From NCBI GenBank assembly GCA_963666935.1, contig OY762936.1, positions 1,488,001-1,552,000 on the forward strand: a stretch of 64,000 bases of DNA, in the 5' to 3' direction. How positions within the stretch are numbered: position 1 is the stretch's first letter; every line of letters starts with the position of its first letter. Below, in pieces: positions 58,981 to 64,000 of this stretch. Made by a program: the position numbers and the translations under genes. The notes below the pieces were generated by a model. The model saw only the letters and a program-made list of their open reading frames with translations. It had not been told where the DNA came from and made no database searches. The DNA is from G963666935 sp963666935. Its GTDB lineage: Bacteria > Bacillota > Clostridia > Christensenellales > CAG-138.

Positions 58981-61210
58981 TATTGGGTTCTGCTTCGGCG
59001 TGGAACGTGCGATCCGAATTGCTAAGGAAGAAGCGAAACGGCACGGCGGCGCCGTATACACTTATGGAGAATTGATTCACAACGCGGCCGTGATCCGGGA
59101 ACTGGAAGAAGAGGGGATACGGGCAGCCGAATCATTAGAGGATATTCCGCAAGGCAGCCCTGTGATTCTCCGTTCCCACGGCGTGACCCCACAGGAAATT
59201 GAAAGATGCCATGAAAAATCCTTTCTGCTCACCGATGCCACATGCCCTTTTGTAAAAAAAATTCACGGGATTGTGGGTGAATACTGCGAGAGAGGTTACC
59301 ATATTGTGATCTTTGGCAGCTCAGATCACCCGGAAGTGAAGGGCATCGCGGGCTGGTGCCGAAATGCGCGGGTCGTCAGTTCCGCGCAGGAGGCGGAATC
59401 GCTGCCCTTTGTTGAGAAGCTTTGCCTTGTTTCTCAGACCACTGCGTCCTATGAGCCATTTCTCGAGGTGACCGACATTTTGAGCAAAAAGGCGGGGGAG
59501 TTTCTTTTCTTCAACACGATTTGTGAAACGACGGCCACGCGTCAGTTTGAGGCGGAGGCACTTAGCAAAAAATGCACAAAAATGATTGTCGTGGGTAGCC
59601 CTCACAGCTCGAATACGCAAAAGTTGGTTCAGATATGCGAAAAATACTGTAATTATGTGTTGCCCGTATCAAAAGATTGTGAACTTTCGCTTGAAAATAT
59701 TGCTACAAATGATATAATAGGGGTTGTTGGAGGCGCTTCGACGCCGATATGGATTATTATGGAGGTTATTACAAGAATGAGCGAACTGGAAAAGACGATG
59801 GCTGAAAGCCCCGAAGTTGAAAAGGTAGAGGCTGAAGTTGCAGCTACCGTCGAACAACCCATTCCGGCAGAAAGTGAGCATGCTGCTGCCCAAGATGCAT
59901 CAGAACCCAGCTTTGAAGAAGTTTTTGAGAAGACGCTGGTGCGTATTAAAAACGGACAAATTATCAAAGGGTCCGTAGTCCAAATCGTGGATGGCGAAGT
60001 ATGCGTAAACATCGGCTACAAATCCGATGGGTTTATTCCTCGCAATGAGTTTTCCACAGATACAGATGTCAACCCGTCCGATGTGGTTAAGGTTGGCGAT
60101 GAAATAGAAGTCGAAGTCATTAAGGTCAATGACGGCGAAGGCAACGTGCTTCTTTCCCGCAAGAATGTCGAAGGCAAAAAAATATGGGACGAACTAATGC
60201 AGGACGAGGCAATTCAGGACAAGGTTTTTACCGGCATCGGCAAAGAGGTTGTCAAGGGAGGCATGATCGCCACCATCAACGGCATTCGTGCATTTGTTCC
60301 AGCCTCCCAGCTTTCTACCAAGTATGTTGAAAACATTGGCGATTTTGTGGGTGAGGAAATCAGCCTCAAGGTGATCGAGGTTGACAAGTCCCGCAAGCGC
60401 ATTGTTGCTTCTCACAAGGCTGTAATGCAGGCCGAAGCGGAGATTGTCAGGAAAGAACTTTGGGCCAAACTTGAAGTGGGCGCAAAGGTCAATGGCATTG
60501 TGCGCAGGCTCACCGATTTTGGCGCCTTTGTGGATATTGGTGGCATCGATGGTTTGGTTCACGTGACCGACGTGGCGTGGGGCAGGGTGAAGCATCCTTC
60601 CGACGTACTTTCCATCGGTCAGGAGATCGAAGTTCTGATTCGGGACGTGGATATCGAAAAGCAGAGGGTGTCCCTTGGCTATAAGCAGCTGCAACCCAAG
60701 CCCTGGACCATGGCGAACGAGAAGTATCCCGTGGGCTCCATTGTTGAGGGACGGGTTGTTCGCATTGTGCCTTTCGGCGCTTTTGTGGCTCTTGAACCTA
60801 CAATTGATGGTCTGATCCACATCTCCCAGGTAGGCGTACGGCGCATCGAAAAGGTTGAGGATGAGATCAACGTGGGCGATATCGTCCGCTGTAAGGTGCT
60901 GGATGTGAATACGGAAGCCAAGCGCATTAGTCTCAGCCGCCGGGAAGTGGTGTTGGAAGAGAATCCCGAGGTTGCGGAAGAGCTGGCAAAGGAAAAGGCA
61001 GACCGCGAACAGCAGGCTGCCGACCGCGCCGCAGAGCGCGCCGCCGCTATGGAATCGGCGAAGGCAACGCGGGAAAACTCACCTGCAGCACGCACTGATA
61101 AGCGCCGCACACGCCGTGAAGACTCTGAATATGAGCTGCCTCCGGTACAATCAGCCACCACATCGCTTGCAGATCTCTTCTCCAATTTCAGCGAAGAGAA
61201 CGAAAACTAA
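58958..61210 (+). CDS. ispH: bifunctional IspH (HMBPP reductase) - ribosomal protein S1 fusion
   Basis: 750 residues from the ATG at 58958, after GGAGG. Residues 1-272 are IspH: the [4Fe-4S] ligands Cys12, Cys96 and Cys189, His41, His74 and His124 and the TATRQ substrate site; it makes IPP and DMAPP, the last MEP step. Residues ~333-402, 420-488, 507-575 and 592-662 are four S1 RNA-binding domains (last two GAFVDIGGIDGLVHV and GAFVALEPTIDGLIHI), then a charged tail. The linker has Ala/Glu-rich repeats. The fusion is known in Clostridia. A promoter-like pair and an in-frame ribosome site with ATG at 59777 lie at the end of the IspH part and could make S1 alone. Confidence 0.95.
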   Translation: MQIIAAHNIGFCFGVERAIRIAKEEAKRHGGAVYTYGELIHNAAVIRELEEEGIRAAESLEDIPQGSPVILRSHGVTPQEIERCHEKSFLLTDATCPFVKKIHGIVGEYCERGYHIVIFGSSDHPEVKGIAGWCRNARVVSSAQEAESLPFVEKLCLVSQTTASYEPFLEVTDILSKKAGEFLFFNTICETTATRQFEAEALSKKCTKMIVVGSPHSSNTQKLVQICEKYCNYVLPVSKDCELSLENIATNDIIGVVGGASTPIWIIMEVITRMSELEKTMAESPEVEKVEAEVAATVEQPIPAESEHAAAQDASEPSFEEVFEKTLVRIKNGQIIKGSVVQIVDGEVCVNIGYKSDGFIPRNEFSTDTDVNPSDVVKVGDEIEVEVIKVNDGEGNVLLSRKNVEGKKIWDELMQDEAIQDKVFTGIGKEVVKGGMIATINGIRAFVPASQLSTKYVENIGDFVGEEISLKVIEVDKSRKRIVASHKAVMQAEAEIVRKELWAKLEVGAKVNGIVRRLTDFGAFVDIGGIDGLVHVTDVAWGRVKHPSDVLSIGQEIEVLIRDVDIEKQRVSLGYKQLQPKPWTMANEKYPVGSIVEGRVVRIVPFGAFVALEPTIDGLIHISQVGVRRIEKVEDEINVGDIVRCKVLDVNTEAKRISLSRREVVLEENPEVAEELAKEKADREQQAADRAAERAAAMESAKATRENSPAARTDKRRTRREDSEYELPPVQSATTSLADLFSNFSEENEN
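59691..59718 (+). promoter_or_regulatory. promoter inside ispH, upstream of an internal S1 start
   Basis: TTGAAA (59691-59696) and a perfect TATAAT (59713-59718), 16-base spacer, within the IspH coding part. GGAGG at 59761-59765 stands 11 bases before an in-frame ATG at 59777, which would start MSELEKTMAESPEVEK, 477 residues containing all four S1 domains. Confidence 0.55.
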
Positions 61211-61221
61211 ATTGACATGAC

Positions 61222-61250
61222 AAAAAGGCTATCGCATGATAGCCTTTTTT
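61222..61250 (+). terminator. terminator after the ispH-rpsA gene
   Basis: AAAAAGGCTATC (61222-61233), loop GCAT, and GATAGCCTTTTTT (61238-61250): a perfect stem extended by A-T pairs with a long T-run. Confidence 0.95.
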
Positions 61251-61260
61251 CTTTTTTCGC

Positions 61261-61289
61261 TTCAAAAAGACAGGCGGATTTGTTATAAT
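61261..61289 (+). promoter_or_regulatory. promoter of ftsK/spoIIIE
   Basis: TTCAAA (61261-61266) and a perfect TATAAT (61284-61289), 17-base spacer, 20 bases before the gene. Confidence 0.7.
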
Positions 61290-61308
61290 CAATTTATTGA
61301 GGTGAATT

Positions 61309-63717
61309 ATGGCCAATCGATCCGTTAAAAGCAAAAAGCAGATAAAAAAGCGCGACCAGGAACTTCACGAGCAGGGAAATCGTGAAATACTGGGCGTGAT
61401 CTTTATCGCAATCGGCCTTTTTATCGCCGCCACCATGTATACGGATGCAGTGGGCATAATCGGACGGCACATTGCCGACTTTTGCTTTGGAATGTTCGGC
61501 ATTGTCGGCTATGGAATTCCCGTGTTGCTTTTTGTATGCGGCGTTGTGGCAATTGCCATGTCGAAAACCAGCTTTCCGCCTTCCACTTTCTTCTTGCTGT
61601 TTATCGGCATCGTCTGCCTGTTGGTAGTTATCCATACCTATGTGCGAAACAACCTTGAAGGCGTGAAATTATTTTCCTATTATGCAGACGCCTATACTTA
61701 TGGCGAGCTATACGGTAAGGGCGGGGGAGTGCTTGGCGCACTTTTGGCGTATCCCTCCATCTTGCTCATCGGCGCCGTGGGAACTTATATCTTTTTCTCC
61801 GCCGCCATCCTGATTGTATTTCTGCTGATCACCCGAATGTCTATTCGGGCAGTGGGTGAGATGGTTGGAAAAACCATTATGGCCGGAGTTGATACCGTTA
61901 CGGAGCGCGTTTCGAACCGGCAACTATACATTGATTCTATGGAAAATATGCCTAAACCCAAGCGAACCTCCCGAAGAAAACCGGCGCATACAATAAAAAT
62001 TTCGCGCCAGGAAGAGGATAAGGCCCCTAGCTACCTTGACGAGCTGAATCTTTTGCCAAATAGCGGCATCTTGAGCAAGAAGGCAAAAAACGAAGACGAC
62101 CCGTTCGATCTACTGGCTAACGTGTCAGAAACGCACAGATCCGGCGACACCGGCATCCCTCAAAATTTTGATAAGGTATCCCATATCTCCGATAAGGCAG
62201 CAATTAAGAGCGCGCCTGTACCCGCAGTGGTTCCGGAGCAGAGTTCAGAGTCAACCAGAATTTTTGAGTACCAGCGTCCGCCATATTCGCTATTGAAGAG
62301 CCCCTCCAGGAAGAGGCCTTCCGGCTCCGAATCGCCAGCTGAACGAAGCAGACTTTTAATTGAGACGCTGGCGAGCTTCAATATCAACGCCAAGGTCATC
62401 AATTACAGCGTTGGGCCCGTTATCACGCGATTTGAACTTCAGCCGGCCCAAGGCGTGCGCGTGAATCGGATCACCACGCTCTCTGACGATATCGCATTGG
62501 CGCTGGCCGCACCTCGCGTTCGAATTGAGGCCCCGATTCCCGGTAAATCCGCCATCGGAATTGAAATCCCCAACAGGGAAACCGCACCGGTGCTTTTGCG
62601 GGAAGTGATTGAGTCTTCCTTGTTTGTTTCGTCGAAATCGCCGCTGAGTTTCGCGCTTGGTAAGGATATCACAGGGAATGTTGTATGCGCAGATCTGGAT
62701 AAAATGCCCCATCTGTTAATTGCAGGTTCCACGGGCTCCGGCAAGAGCGTGTGTATCAACGACATTATATTGAGTTTTGTATACCATACCGATCCTCATC
62801 AGCTTCATATGATCCTCATTGATCCTAAAAAGGTAGAGCTGAAGGTTTATGGTGCGCTGCCGCATTTGCACACGCCGGTTGTCACGGACGCGAAAAAAGC
62901 CGCTGGCGTGCTGAAATGGGCAGTTATGGAGATGGAACAGCGTTACCAGAAGATGTCACAGTTTAACGCCCGGGATCTGAGCCGCTATAATTCTCTTCAG
63001 GCGGACCCGGCGGATATTTTGCCGCGACTGGTCATTATCATTGACGAACTGGCAGATCTGATTATGGTGGCGGCAAAAGAAGTGGAAGACTCCATCTGCC
63101 GTATCGCCCAGCTTGGTCGAGCATGCGGAATCCACCTGATCGTTGCTACCCAAAGACCTTCTGCCGACATTATTACAGGCTTGATTAAAGCCAATATTCC
63201 TTCCCGGATCGCCCTTGCAGTTTCCTCCTCTGTAGATTCAAGGGTCATACTGGACTGTAGCGGCGCTGAGAAACTTCTTGGGCGCGGAGATATGCTTTTC
63301 CACGCAAACGGCGCTAGCAAGCCCATACGGGCGCAGGCTGCGTTTGTGAGCGACGAGGAAGTAGAACGGGTAACCGCATTTATTGCCCGGCAGAATACCA
63401 GCGACCAGGCAAACCGCCCCGAAGTAACGCTGGAAGAGATTGCTGTGAGCACCACGACGGCCCAGGGCAACGGGAAGCAGGAAGATGACCTGCTGCCCGA
63501 TGCGGTGAAAATTGTACTTGAGAGCGGACAAGCCTCCATTTCCATGATTCAGAGGCGACTGCGGGTCGGGTATGCGCGGGCTGCTAGGCTCATCGACATT
63601 ATGGAACAGATGAAGATCGTCAGCGGTTTTGACGGGAGCAAACCGCGGAAACTACTGATCGGCCCAGCGGAATATGAGCGAATGTTCGGCGATTCCTCCG
63701 GCGGCGAGGTGGATTGA
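61309..63717 (+). CDS. ftsK: DNA translocase FtsK/SpoIIIE
   Basis: 802 residues, TTGAGGTG upstream. Four N-terminal membrane helices (~25-45, 55-78, 82-104, 142-170), a polar linker to ~330, the beta domain (SFNINAKVINYSVGPVITRFELQP) and the RecA-like alpha motor with Walker A AGSTGSGKSVCIND and Walker B VIIIDELADLI, then the DNA-binding gamma winged helix (GQASISMIQRRLRVGYARAARLIDIMEQMKIV). It pumps DNA at the division septum and, in spore-formers, into the forespore. Whether it is the vegetative or sporulation copy cannot be told. Confidence 0.96.
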   Translation: MANRSVKSKKQIKKRDQELHEQGNREILGVIFIAIGLFIAATMYTDAVGIIGRHIADFCFGMFGIVGYGIPVLLFVCGVVAIAMSKTSFPPSTFFLLFIGIVCLLVVIHTYVRNNLEGVKLFSYYADAYTYGELYGKGGGVLGALLAYPSILLIGAVGTYIFFSAAILIVFLLITRMSIRAVGEMVGKTIMAGVDTVTERVSNRQLYIDSMENMPKPKRTSRRKPAHTIKISRQEEDKAPSYLDELNLLPNSGILSKKAKNEDDPFDLLANVSETHRSGDTGIPQNFDKVSHISDKAAIKSAPVPAVVPEQSSESTRIFEYQRPPYSLLKSPSRKRPSGSESPAERSRLLIETLASFNINAKVINYSVGPVITRFELQPAQGVRVNRITTLSDDIALALAAPRVRIEAPIPGKSAIGIEIPNRETAPVLLREVIESSLFVSSKSPLSFALGKDITGNVVCADLDKMPHLLIAGSTGSGKSVCINDIILSFVYHTDPHQLHMILIDPKKVELKVYGALPHLHTPVVTDAKKAAGVLKWAVMEMEQRYQKMSQFNARDLSRYNSLQADPADILPRLVIIIDELADLIMVAAKEVEDSICRIAQLGRACGIHLIVATQRPSADIITGLIKANIPSRIALAVSSSVDSRVILDCSGAEKLLGRGDMLFHANGASKPIRAQAAFVSDEEVERVTAFIARQNTSDQANRPEVTLEEIAVSTTTAQGNGKQEDDLLPDAVKIVLESGQASISMIQRRLRVGYARAARLIDIMEQMKIVSGFDGSKPRKLLIGPAEYERMFGDSSGGEVD

Positions 63718-64000
63718 TGGCGAGGACCGTAGGGATTATTTCACTGGGCTGCTCAAAAAACAGAGTGGATACAGAAAATTTATTAGGTTACCTGAAAGAC
63801 GTAGGGTTTTCCATTACGCCGGAAGCCTCGGAGGCTGAGGTTATTATCGTCAATACCTGCGGCTTTATTATGCCCGCCAAGGAAGAGTCCATCAACGCTA
63901 TTTTGGAAATGGCGCAATTCAAGAAAGTGGGGACGTGCAGGCTGCTGGTGGTAACCGGATGCTTGAGCCAACGATACCCTGCGGAACTGAAAGAGGAAAT
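63717..64000 (+). CDS. rimO: ribosomal protein S12 methylthiotransferase RimO, N-terminal part (runs off window)
   Basis: The first ~94 residues, ATG at 63717 overlapping the ftsK stop (TGATG). MARTVGIISLGCSKNRVDTE with NTCGFI and TGCLSQRY are the UPF0004-domain Cys motifs of the MiaB/RimO family; SLGCSKNRVD is typical of RimO. The radical SAM domain lies beyond the edge. RimO methylthiolates Asp88/89 of S12. A second MiaB-family gene, mtaB, is at 24818-26122. Confidence 0.88.
   Translation, partial: MARTVGIISLGCSKNRVDTENLLGYLKDVGFSITPEASEAEVIIVNTCGFIMPAKEESINAILEMAQFKKVGTCRLLVVTGCLSQRYPAELKEE

Noticed and set aside
1..64000. CRISPR arrays, tRNA or rRNA genes, insertion sequences, prophage or integration sites
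   Set aside because: No regularly spaced repeats, no cloverleaf or rRNA sequence, no transposase or integrase-like frame seen on either strand.

Overview
The window looks like a chromosomal segment of an anaerobic, endospore-forming Firmicute of class Clostridia (moderate GC, probably an uncultured lineage). The evidence is the C-terminus of an [FeFe] hydrogenase at the left edge, a complete spoIIIAA-AH operon, spoIVB, spo0A, a SpoIIM-like gene, ytfJ and dacF, an hrcA/CIRCE heat-shock operon, and the IspH-ribosomal protein S1 fusion typical of Clostridia. Nearly all genes lie on the + strand; glyS, a UPF0213 nuclease gene and a LUD-domain gene are the exceptions. I see no rRNA, tRNA, CRISPR array, insertion sequence or phage.

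Layout. (1) 1-9926 is the accessory part: the hydrogenase tail, then a 435-base gap holding a riboswitch-like leader with a mutually exclusive antiterminator/terminator. Behind it lie a class I methyltransferase, a five-gene peptide/nickel-type ABC importer and two tandem MATE exporters. (2) 9995-15035: a thioredoxin reductase-like flavoprotein, glmM, convergent glyS, a tiny Cys/Gly-rich protein and two small minus-strand genes. (3) 15149-28588: lepA-hemW, then hrcA-grpE-dnaK-dnaJ, prmA-rsmE-mtaB-HIT, rpsU (only 56 codons), a YlmC/YmxH gene, nrdR and a PgeF-like gene. (4) 28664-33757: an unidentified membrane protein followed by spoIIIAA-AH, with a drastically shortened SpoIIIAF. (5) 33856-47829: asp23-amaP-DUF2273-nusB, a TsaD-like gene, xseAB-ispA, a 433-base structured noncoding gap, dxs-tlyA, nadK-argR-recN, spoIVB, spo0A and a spoIIM-like gene. 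(6) 47903-53269: a D,D-carboxypeptidase-like protein that has lost all three catalytic motifs, a site-2 protease, scpAB, a DUF2953 gene, ytfJ and an intact dacF. (7) 53296-64000: rluB-type pseudouridine synthase, surE, an RpiR-type regulator, a histidine phosphatase, a flavoprotein, cmk-plsC-ispH/rpsA, ftsK/spoIIIE and the start of rimO.

How the genes work together. The heat-shock cluster is autoregulated through CIRCE. The spoIIIA genes with SpoIVB, SpoIIM, SpoIIIE/FtsK and Spo0A cover initiation, engulfment and forespore-mother cell signalling. ispA, dxs and ispH supply the MEP/isoprenoid pathway.

Most worth a second look: the structured noncoding gap between ispA and dxs, which sits exactly where OLE RNA lies in other Gram-positives; the riboswitch-like leader at 601-802; a promoter plus Shine-Dalgarno and ATG inside ispH that could release free S1; a Spo0A whose receiver lacks Asp10 and Lys108; the dead carboxypeptidase paralogue; the 55-residue SpoIIIAF; and three genes whose initiation regions lie in hairpins. 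Everything here is read by eye; no search or folding program was run.
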